Positions 6,614-14,811 of a stretch of DNA of 15,387 bases are shown here, piece after piece (the first letter of the stretch is position 1; every line of letters begins with the position of its first letter). A program made the position numbers and the translations under genes. The stretch is from contig CAZPHN010000043.1 in NCBI GenBank assembly GCA_964586765.1, positions 1-15,387 on the forward strand. The letters are read 5' to 3'. This DNA is from UBA3263 sp964586765 (GTDB taxonomy: Bacteria; Bacteroidota; Bacteroidia; Bacteroidales; Muribaculaceae). The notes under the pieces are model-generated. The model made no database searches, was not told the origin of the DNA, and saw nothing but the letters and a program-made list of their open reading frames with translations.

Positions 6614-7693
6614 ATGAAGCCGGATAAGATTGATAAAGCATTAGATACTGCTCTTGACGCTCTATATAACAGGGCGTCCAGTGTCATTGAACAGGCTCGT
6701 GAAACCGCTTATCGGCAGATTAACGAGGCGTTGGTAAGGAGAAACTGGGAACTCGGCAAACTTATAGCTGAAGAAGAACTTAACGGTAAGGACCGAGCAA
6801 TTTACGGAGCTGAGATTATAAAAGGTCTTTCCAAACGTCTTACGGCTAATTATGGCAAAGGTTTTACCAAAACTAACCTTTATAGCTATTCTCAATTCTA
6901 TAAAATTTATCCTGAGATTTTCCACTCACTGCGTGGAAAATCATTAAACTTACTTTCTTGGACCCACTACCGCACATTAATTCAGGAACTTAATAATGAT
7001 GCTCGAGCATGGTATGAAAAGGAGGCAGCTTCGCAAAATTGGAGCACACGCACTCTCCAGCGTAACATAAGCTCTCAATATTTCTTTCGAATCATTGCAT
7101 CTCAGCGCAAAGACCTTGTGGAGAAAGAGATGCTTGAACTGACAGCTCCGCTCCAAAATCCCGACCCAACGGAATTTATCAAAAATCCTGTTATCGGAGA
7201 GTTTTTAGGCTTTACCGCTGACTCATCTTTCAGAGAGTCAGAACTCGAACACGCAATAATCGGCAACCTTGAAAAGTTTCTCCTTGAACTTGGCAAAGGC
7301 TTCGCTTTCGTGGCACGTCTGCAACATATCCACACAGAAAAAGAGGACTATTATATTGACTTGGTATTCTACAACATATTCTTGAAATGTTACGTGTTGA
7401 TTGACCTTAAAACATCAAAGATATGCCATCAAGATGTTGGTCAAATGGATATGTATGTGCGGATGTACGATGAGTTGAAACGTACCGAGGGGGATAACCC
7501 CACTATCGGCATAGTGTTATGCGAAGACACTGATGAAGATATAGCACGTTACTCTGTACTTCACGATAACGACCATCTGTTTGCGTCAAAATACATGCTT
7601 TATATGCCGACACCCGAGCAGCTGCGTGCAGAAATAGAACGTCAAAAGACCATCTACTTCCTCAAAGAAAAATCACGCAATCAAGAAGAGTGA
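6614..7693 (+). CDS. DUF1016 / YhcG-type PD-(D/E)xK nuclease domain protein
   Basis: A 359-residue protein with the two-part YhcG architecture. The N-terminal helical DUF1016 domain (about 15-160) contains RRNWELGKLIAEEE, a GLSKRLTANYGKGF stretch and WTHYRTLIQ. The C-terminal PD-(D/E)xK domain (about 185-340) contains NPVIGEFLGF, ELEHAIIGNLEKFLLELGKGFAFVARL, catalytic-type Asp249 in YYIDLVFYN, then Asp264-Leu-Lys266 followed by VGQMDMYVRMYD. The second acidic position is Asp where the family usually has Glu, a conservative change. Family members often lie next to type I restriction systems or mobile elements; none is visible here, so it is an orphan. The gene and its flanks look more AT-rich than the housekeeping cluster beside it, suggesting acquisition. 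Biological role unknown; nuclease activity is inferred from family. Confidence 0.9.
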   Translation: MKPDKIDKALDTALDALYNRASSVIEQARETAYRQINEALVRRNWELGKLIAEEELNGKDRAIYGAEIIKGLSKRLTANYGKGFTKTNLYSYSQFYKIYPEIFHSLRGKSLNLLSWTHYRTLIQELNNDARAWYEKEAASQNWSTRTLQRNISSQYFFRIIASQRKDLVEKEMLELTAPLQNPDPTEFIKNPVIGEFLGFTADSSFRESELEHAIIGNLEKFLLELGKGFAFVARLQHIHTEKEDYYIDLVFYNIFLKCYVLIDLKTSKICHQDVGQMDMYVRMYDELKRTEGDNPTIGIVLCEDTDEDIARYSVLHDNDHLFASKYMLYMPTPEQLRAEIERQKTIYFLKEKSRNQEE

Positions 7694-7736
7694 ATTAAGC
7701 TAAGAGTGCGGAGTCGATATGAATTTGATAAAAGGG

Positions 7737-7773
7737 AACCAGCCACTTGGCATCTCGCCAAATGGCTGGTTTT
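7737..7773. terminator. strong, probably bidirectional terminator between convergent genes
   Basis: AACCAGCCA (7737-7745) pairs with TGGCTGGTT (7763-7771). After one C/A mismatch, TTGGC (7747-7751) pairs with GCCAA (7757-7761) around an ATCTC loop. A short T run follows on the plus strand; the minus strand ends in CCCTTTTA. It separates the nuclease gene from the fructokinase end. Confidence 0.85.
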
Positions 7774-7812
7774 CGAACCATTATCTTTTTTACTGTAAAT
7801 GTTTTATGCTGA

Positions 7813-8691
7813 TTAGTCGGTCAGTTCCGGGGGAAGAGTGGGCATTGCACCCTTTTTGGTGCAGACAAAGGCTGAGGTCTGTACGGCACGTGTATGAGCT
7901 TCAGCAACCGATTTGCCTTTAAGTATGCTTGCTATGAAGGCTGCCGTGAATGAGTCACCGGCACCTACCGTATCTGCAACTTCAACTTGGGGTGTGGGCT
8001 GGAATGATACGTTTCCGGGGGTAAATACATAGCTGCCGTTGATGCCGCAGGTAAGGATGAGCATCTTGAGGTTATACTTTCCAAGCAGTATCCAGCACTT
8101 ATCTTGAAGGTCAATACCGGGATAGCCGAACATACGGCTTACGGTAACCAATTCTTCATCATTTATTTTAAGGATGTTGCAACGTTCCATTGAGTTGCAG
8201 AGTATCTCTTTATTGTAGAACCCTTGACGGAGGTTTACGTCAAAGACAATCAGAGGGTCGTTTTCGGCGGGTATGGCGTCAAGAAAACTGTTTATGGTGT
8301 TGCGCGATACGATATTGCGCTGGGCAAGGGAGCCGAAACATACCGCTTTAGTGGTTTTAGCGAGCTGTTCGAGTTCCGGGGTAAAGGGGATGTTATCCCA
8401 CGCCACGTTTTCTTTAATTTCATATTGGGGTACGCCGGCTTGGTCTATTTCGACCTGAACTGTTCCTGTTGGGTACGGAACGGTTGCAATCAGGTGTGTG
8501 AGACCTTTGGAAACGAAGTTTTCAATGATTTCCTTGCCGAGGGAGTCATCGCCAATGGCACTGACTACGCAACTCGGCAGTCCGAATTGAGAAACATGGT
8601 AGGCGAAGTTGGCGGGTGCGCCACCTATTTTCTTGCCTTCGGGGAGAATATCCCAAAGGGCTTCTCCCATTCCAATTACATTACCTTTCAT
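7813..8691 (-). CDS. fructokinase, PfkB (ribokinase) family
   Basis: ATP-dependent phosphorylation of imported fructose to fructose 6-phosphate in the cytoplasm. The 292-residue protein has the first PfkB signature around GGAPANFAYHVSQFG (residues 23-37), which contacts the sugar, and the second signature DTVGAGDSF starting at Asp240, with the GAGD anion hole and catalytic Asp246. Length is typical. Fructose rather than another sugar is inferred from position: it is the last gene of an operon with a GH32 fructosidase and an MFS permease, the same set as in the B. theta fructan locus. It starts 8 nt after the permease stop codon. Confidence 0.93.
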   Translation of the reverse strand: MKGNVIGMGEALWDILPEGKKIGGAPANFAYHVSQFGLPSCVVSAIGDDSLGKEIIENFVSKGLTHLIATVPYPTGTVQVEIDQAGVPQYEIKENVAWDNIPFTPELEQLAKTTKAVCFGSLAQRNIVSRNTINSFLDAIPAENDPLIVFDVNLRQGFYNKEILCNSMERCNILKINDEELVTVSRMFGYPGIDLQDKCWILLGKYNLKMLILTCGINGSYVFTPGNVSFQPTPQVEVADTVGAGDSFTAAFIASILKGKSVAEAHTRAVQTSAFVCTKKGAMPTLPPELTD

Positions 8692-8699
8692 GATATGAT

Positions 8700-9878
8700 T
8701 TATTTAATTTTTAGTGTGTAATACATAAGATATAGAACTCCGACCGTCATTACGGCAACCGCACCTACCTGACCGACTGCATCGGCGGCATAACCCATTG
8801 CGAGCGGAAAGACAGTGCCGCCAAACAGACCCATAATCATGAGACCGGAGACCTCATTCTTTTCGTTGGGGGTTTGTATAAGTGCCTGAGAGAAGATTAC
8901 GGAGAATACGTTTGAGTTGCCGAAGCCGATAAGACCGATACCGATATAAATAGGAATCAGGGCGTGGCACACAAACAACATTACCATAGCGATAAGCATC
9001 ATAGCCACGCTGATGCCGAAGAAAAGTTTAGGCGACATAGAGCGGAGCAGGAACGTTCCGAGAAAGCAGCCTGCGGTGCGGAATATGAAGTATATGCCTG
9101 TGGCAAACCCGGCTTCCTCAAGAGGAAGACTGAGGCGTTCCATGATGATTTTCGGAGCTGTGGTGTTTGTGCCTACGTCAATTCCTACATGACACATAAT
9201 GCCAAGGAAGCAAAGGAGTATGAACGGGCGACCAAGCAGTCTGATACATTCGCCAATGCCGGACGCCTTGTCGGGGCGTTCTTCCTGAATGGGAGTTGCG
9301 GCAAGGAGCGATATTGAAAGAATGCTGATTACGGCGTAAATTGCAAACAAGGCTCTCCAGCCGAGACCGAACGTAGGGAAATACGTGGTGGCTCCCCATG
9401 CGGCAAGTATGGGCGCGAGGAATGAGGCGATAGCCTTTACGAACTGACCGAACGTAAGGGTCGATGCAAGCTTGTCGCCACTGATAAGGTTGGTGACAAG
9501 AGGGTTGAGCGAGGTCTGCATGATAGCGTTGCCAATGCCAAGGAGAGAGAATGAGATAAGCATTATGTTGTAGCTGTCGCCGGTCACGGGAATGATGAGC
9601 GAGATTGCGGTAACTATGAGGCTTATGAGTACGGTCCGTTTACGTCCGATTTTATTCATCAGCATTCCGGTGGGCACAGAGAAAATCAGGAACCAGAAGA
9701 ATACCAGAGAGGGAAACAGGTTAGCCTGCGAGTCTGTGAGCCCCAAGTCTTTCTGGACGTAGTTTGACGCTGTGCCGACAAGGTCAACGAATCCCATCGC
9801 GAAGAAGCAGAGCATTACGGGAATCATCTGAACGACATGTCCCTTTCGGTCGGTCACGAGATTATTGTTATTTTCCAT
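8700..9878 (-). CDS. MFS sugar permease, probable fructose:H+ symporter (FucP/GluP-like)
   Basis: A 392-residue inner-membrane carrier with about 12 hydrophobic segments. The first lies at about residues 18-38, and a cytoplasmic loop with a basic linker (EERPDKASG) is near the middle. The loop between segments 2 and 3 reads GMLMNKIGRKRT (71-82), an MFS motif A variant. The N-terminus (MIPVMLCFFAMGFVDLVGTA) and GNAIMQTSLNPLVTNL resemble FucP/GluP-type carriers. Substrate is inferred from context: it sits between genes for a fructosidase (11 nt upstream) and a fructokinase (8 nt downstream), so it should take up fructose released in the periplasm. Confidence 0.87.
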   Translation of the reverse strand: MENNNNLVTDRKGHVVQMIPVMLCFFAMGFVDLVGTASNYVQKDLGLTDSQANLFPSLVFFWFLIFSVPTGMLMNKIGRKRTVLISLIVTAISLIIPVTGDSYNIMLISFSLLGIGNAIMQTSLNPLVTNLISGDKLASTLTFGQFVKAIASFLAPILAAWGATTYFPTFGLGWRALFAIYAVISILSISLLAATPIQEERPDKASGIGECIRLLGRPFILLCFLGIMCHVGIDVGTNTTAPKIIMERLSLPLEEAGFATGIYFIFRTAGCFLGTFLLRSMSPKLFFGISVAMMLIAMVMLFVCHALIPIYIGIGLIGFGNSNVFSVIFSQALIQTPNEKNEVSGLMIMGLFGGTVFPLAMGYAADAVGQVGAVAVMTVGVLYLMYYTLKIK

Positions 9879-9889
9879 TTTAAGTGTTA

Positions 9890-11737
9890 TTATTTTTCAG
9901 GGGTGATAGAATAAATTTTCAGATTTTTTACTTTCGCATTTCCGCCATCGGTAACTATGGAAAGTTTATTATATGGAGTGGTGGGGAATACAAGGTTTGT
10001 CATGACTCCCTTGCCATTGTTTGCAAACACCTCAATGCTCGAACGGTCAACAAAAATGCGCAACGGAAGCGTTTCGCCGCTGATAAACGTAGGGGTCGTG
10101 GTAACGGCGGGGAAGTCCTGACTGAAATCCACCAAGCCGCTTTCCCTGCGGTCAAAAGATAGGGTTTCATATCCGGAGGCATATGTCATTACTGATTTTT
10201 CGCCTTTGTCATTGCTGAGAATAATGGAGATGGAACCGGCTTTGCCGGGTTCGAGATCCATAAGGATTTCGCAGATACCGTCATTTTCCGATGGTAAGCC
10301 AAATGTTTTAGCCCGACCGCTGACTGCAACTGAGTTTTTATTTACAATTAACTTTTCACGCAGCGAGGTGAGTTCAGGAGAGGGAGCGGAGACCGTGTAA
10401 TACTCTCCGTCGTTACCCTTGAACAGGCTGAGGTCACGCGGAAGGGTGTTTGCCGAACGGAACTGTTGTGTAGGGACTTCAGCTGCATACTGCCAGTTGC
10501 TCATCCAGCCGATTGTGGTGTGTCGATTGTCGGGGGCATCACTCCAGCTGACAACCGCGTAGTTATCTTTGCCGTAGTCGAGCCATTTTGTCGGGACATT
10601 GCCGTTATTATCTGTGTCTACCGTGAATGTTTTGCCGTCAAAGTCACCTACAAAATACTGGATACCGCTGCCTCCGAACGGACCTCCGGGGTTAATATTG
10701 CATAGCAATACCCATTTCTTGAGGTCGGTGCCTTCAACCGGCAGTTCGAGGAGGTCAGGACATTCCCATACACCATCCTGCGCCCCAAGTCCCTTGCCGA
10801 AGCTACTCTGAAGAGTCCACACCTTCATGTCGGGTGAAGTGAAAATCAGCATTTCGCGGTCAAGAGCGTGAGCAAGCACGAGTGTCCACAACTTTGTTTC
10901 GGGATTCCAGAACATATTGGGGTCACGGGCCTCGCTTTCAAGTGTAATCACCGGATTTCCCGGATATATGGTGAAGGTTTCACCATTGTCATGGCTGTAT
11001 GCAAGGCTCTGAATCTGGCTTGCACCCGCCGAGGTATACATAGCCACAACGGCATCCTTGCCGAAGCCCGCGCTGTTTTCTCGGTCGATTGCCGAGCTAC
11101 CGCTGAACACTGCGCCCAACCCGTTGGGCTCTATAGCGGCAGGATGATGCTCCCAGTTAATGAGGTCAGTGGAAGCAGAGTGACCCCACGTCATGTTCTG
11201 CCATTTTGAGCCGTAAGGGTTCCACTGGTAATACAGATTCCAGACGCCATCTTTATAGAACATGCCGTTAGGGTCGTTCATCCAGCCATACAGGGGTGTA
11301 TGGTGGAACGCCGGGCGATACTTTTCACGGTTGGTCACATCAAACGAGTCAGTAAGCTGGAAGTTACTCCAGCAGGCATCCTCCTTGGCTTCGCGCACGG
11401 TCGAGCGATTCTGTGATGTTACAATATTAAGCAGGACGTCGTGACCCTTATACGGCGAAAGGTCAAACGGCATAGAATAGTCTACCTTTGATTTTGCCAG
11501 ACGGACATATATCGTGCGGTCAATCTTTCCGTCGACCACCACATTTACCGTCGCGTCATCGTAGGCTTCCTGTACGGGGAGCATCAGATAACGTGCATCT
11601 CCGTCAATCCTGACCAAAGTATTGTTCGTGCCAAGATGTTCGATTCTGATTCCATCCGAAGCGATTGCCGCCACACTTACCGCACATGTCAGCGGAATGG
11701 CTGCAAAAGCTCTCGTTAATTTTGATATTTTTTTCAT
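9890..11737 (-). CDS. GH32 beta-fructosidase (levanase/inulinase/sucrase type), secreted
   Basis: Hydrolyses beta-fructosidic bonds with retention, probably releasing fructose from fructo-oligosaccharides, levan, inulin or sucrose. The 615-residue protein begins with a signal peptide (MKKISKLTRAFAAIP...) with a likely type I cleavage after AIA near residue 27. A Bacteroidetes-type N-terminal beta domain (DUF4980-like) spans about 29-140. The five-bladed propeller follows with WMNDPNG (152-158, nucleophile Asp155), RDP (271-273, transition-state Asp272) and WECPD with acid/base Glu325. The C-terminal GH32 beta sandwich contains DRSSIEVFANNG. No convincing lipobox is seen (Cys18 follows PLT), so the periplasm is the likely site. 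First gene of the operon with the permease and fructokinase. Linkage preference (levan or inulin) cannot be read from the sequence. Confidence 0.95.
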   Translation of the reverse strand: MKKISKLTRAFAAIPLTCAVSVAAIASDGIRIEHLGTNNTLVRIDGDARYLMLPVQEAYDDATVNVVVDGKIDRTIYVRLAKSKVDYSMPFDLSPYKGHDVLLNIVTSQNRSTVREAKEDACWSNFQLTDSFDVTNREKYRPAFHHTPLYGWMNDPNGMFYKDGVWNLYYQWNPYGSKWQNMTWGHSASTDLINWEHHPAAIEPNGLGAVFSGSSAIDRENSAGFGKDAVVAMYTSAGASQIQSLAYSHDNGETFTIYPGNPVITLESEARDPNMFWNPETKLWTLVLAHALDREMLIFTSPDMKVWTLQSSFGKGLGAQDGVWECPDLLELPVEGTDLKKWVLLCNINPGGPFGGSGIQYFVGDFDGKTFTVDTDNNGNVPTKWLDYGKDNYAVVSWSDAPDNRHTTIGWMSNWQYAAEVPTQQFRSANTLPRDLSLFKGNDGEYYTVSAPSPELTSLREKLIVNKNSVAVSGRAKTFGLPSENDGICEILMDLEPGKAGSISIILSNDKGEKSVMTYASGYETLSFDRRESGLVDFSQDFPAVTTTPTFISGETLPLRIFVDRSSIEVFANNGKGVMTNLVFPTTPYNKLSIVTDGGNAKVKNLKIYSITPEK

Positions 11738-11777
11738 ATGTGATATGATATTTTGATTTCGGTTTGATTTCCGGATG

Positions 11778-11785
11778 CAAAGCTA
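11778..11785 (-). promoter_or_regulatory. -7 box of the GH32-permease-fructokinase operon
   Basis: On the minus strand TAGCTTTG, matching TAnnTTTG, about 40 nt before the GH32 ATG. No TTG is found at the -33 position. The nearer arm of the proposed operator lies 19 nt upstream, as expected for an activator-dependent promoter. Confidence 0.65.
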
Positions 11786-11804
11786 CGACATTATAATAGG
11801 TATT

Positions 11805-11862
11805 ACTATTAAAAATTGAGCAATAAATAGCATAAATGGTGCATTGCTCAAAATATCATAGT
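11805..11862. promoter_or_regulatory. 58-bp interrupted palindrome, proposed operator of the hybrid regulator (site 1)
   Basis: Left arm ACTATTAAAAATTGAGCAAT (11805-11824) and right arm ATTGCTCAAAATATCATAGT (11843-11862), 18-nt spacer. The inner 9 bp (TTGAGCAAT / ATTGCTCAA, 11816-11824 and 11843-11851) and the outer ACTAT/ATAGT are perfectly inverted; 16 of 20 positions pair overall. It lies between the divergent GH32 operon and regulator gene, with one arm facing each promoter. The same structure recurs upstream of susC at 14677-14734. Binding by the encoded AraC-type domain is inferred. Confidence 0.65.
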
Positions 11863-11891
11863 AAAAACTCTGTTTTTCATAATATTGTCAC

Positions 11892-11899
11892 TATCTTTG
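11892..11899 (+). promoter_or_regulatory. -7 box of the hybrid two-component regulator gene
   Basis: TATCTTTG, a match to TAnnTTTG, ending 30 nt before the ATG. The -33 region (around 11871, TGTTTTT) is a poor match. The right arm of operator site 1 ends 29 nt upstream, which allows autoregulation. Confidence 0.6.
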
Positions 11900-11929
11900 C
11901 AGAGCCTTAAACAACCGAAGTGATAAACC

Positions 11930-14668
11930 ATGAAAAAGCTATTCCAATATATCATAGTTGCGCTCTTGATTCTGCCGGCGTTCGGCTGTCGGGAGGAAAA
12001 GCATTATCGTATCGGCATATCGCAGTGTAGCGAGGATGACTGGCGCAGGAGGATGAATGATGAAATCTATCGTGAAATCATGTTCCATCCGGAGGCGCAG
12101 GTAGAGATTAGGTCTGCCAATGACAGCAATGAAAAGCAGATTGCCGATATACGCTATTTTGCCGATAACGGTTTCGACATAATCATAGCCGCTCCGAATG
12201 AAGCGGATGCGATAACACCCGTAATCAAGGAGGTCTATGAGTCGGGAATACCGGTAGTAGTGTTTGACCGCGATATTAACGGCACTTCATATACGTCATA
12301 TCAGGGAGTGGACAACTACGGGATAGGCAAATCAGCGGCTCAGTACGCCTATAATCTTATAGGTAATAACGGGAAGGTACTTGAAATATACGGTCTGGCT
12401 GGGTCGACACCTGCCATACAACGCCATCAAGGTTTTCATGATGAAGCCGGTAAGTGCGGACTGAGCATAGTTGATTCGGCTCACGGTAATTGGAATTATG
12501 AGGATGCGGCAATGGTGGCAGACTCATTGTTGTCGCTACACCCCGATGTCGATTTGATATACGCCCATAATGACCGTATGGCTATCGGTGCATCTGAAAT
12601 AGCACAGAGGAAGGGGATGTCGGTAAAGGTAATAGGCATTGACGCCGCGCCTGAAATCGGTATCAAGGCGGTTGCCGACGGGACAATTGATGCCACATTT
12701 CTATATCCTGCCGAAGGTTATCGCCTGATTCGCACGGCGTTGGCTATATTGGAAGGTAAACCATATGAGCGGGAAACGATTTTGCCGGTACTCTCGGCGG
12801 TAGATAAATCGAATGCTGACATTCTGCTCCGCCAGAATGAGTCGCTTGCAGAGGAGACCTCCAAAATAAAGCTACTTAAGTCGCAGGTTGATGATTATTG
12901 GAGCCGACATTCGGCACAGACGTCGCTTTTTTATGCAGCGATAGCTATTGTAGTGTTATTGTTCGGGTTCCTGTTTATGGTTTTAAGGGCGTTCTGGCTT
13001 CATAAACGTCACCAGAAAGCACTTGTTGAACAAAACAGGCTATTGGCACAGCAACGTGACACCGAAAAGAAGCTTAACGAGCAACTCAACGCCGCCACGC
13101 AATCGAAGCTGATGTTCTTTACCAACGTGTCACATGACCTGCGCACTCCGCTGACACTCATTGCCGAGCCGGTTGAACAGCTTGAAATGGCAGATTATCT
13201 AACACCCCAGCATAAGGCTCTGATTAAGATAGCGAGCAAGAACGTCAAGATACTTCGCCGCCTTATCAATCAAATTCTTGATTTCAGAAAATATGAAAGC
13301 GGAAAACTGACGGTTAACCTCACCGAGGTACATATTGCCGAACTGATGCGCGACTGGACCGAATCATTTACGGCTATTGCCCGCAAAAGGGATATCAAGC
13401 TGACTATAGATATCCTTGTCGAATCATCAGTGACGCTCGCTATTGACGTCGAGAAAGTTGAGCGCGTATTTTTTAATCTTATGTCAAACGCCTTTAAATA
13501 TACGGCGGACAACGGCAAAATCCATCTGGTTTGTACCTGTGATGACACGCGTCTTATCTTCTCGGTTGAGGATACCGGTGAGGGTATAGCCGTTGAAGAC
13601 CTCGGAAACATATTTGACCGTTTTTATCAGGTAGATAAGATTCATCCAAACGGTTCCGGCATAGGACTTTCGCTTGCCAAGTCGTTCATAGAGTTGCATG
13701 GCGGTTCCATTGATGTCGAAAGCTCGCTTGGCAAGGGAAGCAAGTTTACAGTCAAGATTCCTATACGTCATATAAGTGACCGGGTCGAGATGAACGTATC
13801 ACGTTCGATAACAGACACCGATGTAATCACCGAACTGAGTGACATAGAGCTGGATATCACGGATGAGGGTGACGGTAAGCCCTTGCTGCTGATTATTGAT
13901 GACAATTCTGACATACGGAAGATGATACGCGAGCTGCTTTCGTCAGAATACCGTATTATTGAAGCGTCAAACGGCAGGGAGGGAATAAGGCTTGCTTCCA
14001 AATATGTTCCTGACTTGATTATTTGCGATGTCATGATGCCGGTTATGGACGGTCTGGAATGTTGTAAACGTATCAAAAATGAGATTACTACCTCGCATAT
14101 CCCCGTACTGATGTTGACCGCCTGCAGTTTAGATGAGCAGCGCATTCAGGGTTATGAGAGCGGTGCCGACGGCTATTTGTCGAAGCCGTTCAACAGCAAG
14201 ATGCTCAGTATGCGGTGTGAAAATTTGATTGAAAACCGTAAACGCATCAAAAATCTATGGGAAATAGGACGCGAAATCAATGTTTCCAAGTCCAAGATTG
14301 ATGAAAAATCCGCAGTTCAGGAAGTATGTCCTGACCTTGATAATGAGTTTTATGCCCGTTTTGTTGAACTTGTGAATAAGGAGATGGGTGATGCCGATCT
14401 GAATATCGATACTCTGGCTTCCAAAATGAGTTTGGGACGGTCACAATTCTATAGGAAGATTAAGGCGTTGACAAACTATTCACCCGTTGAGCTGCTGCGG
14501 AAAATGAGACTGACCCGAGCAAGGGATTTGCTGTCCAATACTGACAAATCCATTAGCGAAATAGCCTACGAAGTGGGCTTTTCCGCTCCGGCATATTTTA
14601 CGCGTGTGTTCCGCGAGATGTTTGATGAGTCACCCTCGGAAATGCGGACGCGTTTAGGAATCAACTGA
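11930..14668 (+). CDS. hybrid two-component system regulator with PBP-type fructose-like sensor and AraC output
   Basis: A one-protein signalling system of 912 residues that senses a periplasmic sugar and activates the adjacent genes. In order: a hydrophobic N-terminus (5-19) ending in AFGC at Cys20; a type-I periplasmic-binding-protein sensor (about 25-310; KVIGIDAAPEIG, IYAHNDRMAIGA are typical); a transmembrane helix (about 332-355); a coiled linker; HisKA with phospho-acceptor His402 in NVSHDLRTPLT; a HATPase with Asn520, DTGEGI from 548 and GSGIGLSL from 575; a receiver domain with phospho-acceptor Asp700 (DVMMP) and Lys752; and a C-terminal AraC helix-turn-helix (about 815-908). All catalytic residues are present. 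The sensor is the PBP type seen in B. theta BT1754, known to bind fructose, not the more common beta-propeller type. Divergent from the GH32 operon and upstream of susC, so it is very likely the local activator. Confidence 0.95.
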   Translation: MKKLFQYIIVALLILPAFGCREEKHYRIGISQCSEDDWRRRMNDEIYREIMFHPEAQVEIRSANDSNEKQIADIRYFADNGFDIIIAAPNEADAITPVIKEVYESGIPVVVFDRDINGTSYTSYQGVDNYGIGKSAAQYAYNLIGNNGKVLEIYGLAGSTPAIQRHQGFHDEAGKCGLSIVDSAHGNWNYEDAAMVADSLLSLHPDVDLIYAHNDRMAIGASEIAQRKGMSVKVIGIDAAPEIGIKAVADGTIDATFLYPAEGYRLIRTALAILEGKPYERETILPVLSAVDKSNADILLRQNESLAEETSKIKLLKSQVDDYWSRHSAQTSLFYAAIAIVVLLFGFLFMVLRAFWLHKRHQKALVEQNRLLAQQRDTEKKLNEQLNAATQSKLMFFTNVSHDLRTPLTLIAEPVEQLEMADYLTPQHKALIKIASKNVKILRRLINQILDFRKYESGKLTVNLTEVHIAELMRDWTESFTAIARKRDIKLTIDILVESSVTLAIDVEKVERVFFNLMSNAFKYTADNGKIHLVCTCDDTRLIFSVEDTGEGIAVEDLGNIFDRFYQVDKIHPNGSGIGLSLAKSFIELHGGSIDVESSLGKGSKFTVKIPIRHISDRVEMNVSRSITDTDVITELSDIELDITDEGDGKPLLLIIDDNSDIRKMIRELLSSEYRIIEASNGREGIRLASKYVPDLIICDVMMPVMDGLECCKRIKNEITTSHIPVLMLTACSLDEQRIQGYESGADGYLSKPFNSKMLSMRCENLIENRKRIKNLWEIGREINVSKSKIDEKSAVQEVCPDLDNEFYARFVELVNKEMGDADLNIDTLASKMSLGRSQFYRKIKALTNYSPVELLRKMRLTRARDLLSNTDKSISEIAYEVGFSAPAYFTRVFREMFDESPSEMRTRLGIN

Positions 14669-14676
14669 TGCCGTTG

Positions 14677-14734
14677 ACTATGAATAATTATGCAATTTGA
14701 TGTAAAAATTCTGCATTGACCAAAAATTCATAGT
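14677..14734. promoter_or_regulatory. 58-bp interrupted palindrome, proposed operator of the hybrid regulator (site 2, susC)
   Basis: Left arm ACTATGAATAATTATGCAAT (14677-14696) and right arm ATTGACCAAAAATTCATAGT (14715-14734) with an 18-nt spacer, the same geometry as site 1. The outer 9 bp (ACTATGAAT / ATTCATAGT) are perfectly inverted and 15 of 20 positions pair. The right arm plus three upstream bases matches site 1 at 19 of 23 positions (TGCATTGnnCAAAAnnTCATAGT). It occupies the gap between the regulator stop codon and the susC promoter. Confidence 0.65.
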
Positions 14735-14775
14735 TTTTGCAACATAGTTTTATCATGTTGTTGGTAAACCTCAAA

Positions 14776-14783
14776 TAACTTTG
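14776..14783 (+). promoter_or_regulatory. -7 box of the susC-type gene
   Basis: TAACTTTG, a full match to TAnnTTTG, ending 28 nt before the ATG. No TTG is present at the -33 spacing, consistent with dependence on an activator. Operator site 2 ends 41 nt upstream. Confidence 0.7.
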
Positions 14784-14811
14784 CGGGAAAAATCACTCAA
14801 CTATCAATAAC

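Noticed and set aside
8224..8721. 165-residue plus-strand open frame over fructokinase
   Set aside because: It is antisense to the PfkB kinase and the 3' end of the permease gene, with no recognisable domain.
11750..11774. Short direct repeat of TTTGATTTC in the GH32 leader
   Set aside because: Only two short AT-rich copies downstream of the -7 box, with no match in the susC region, so not supported as an operator.
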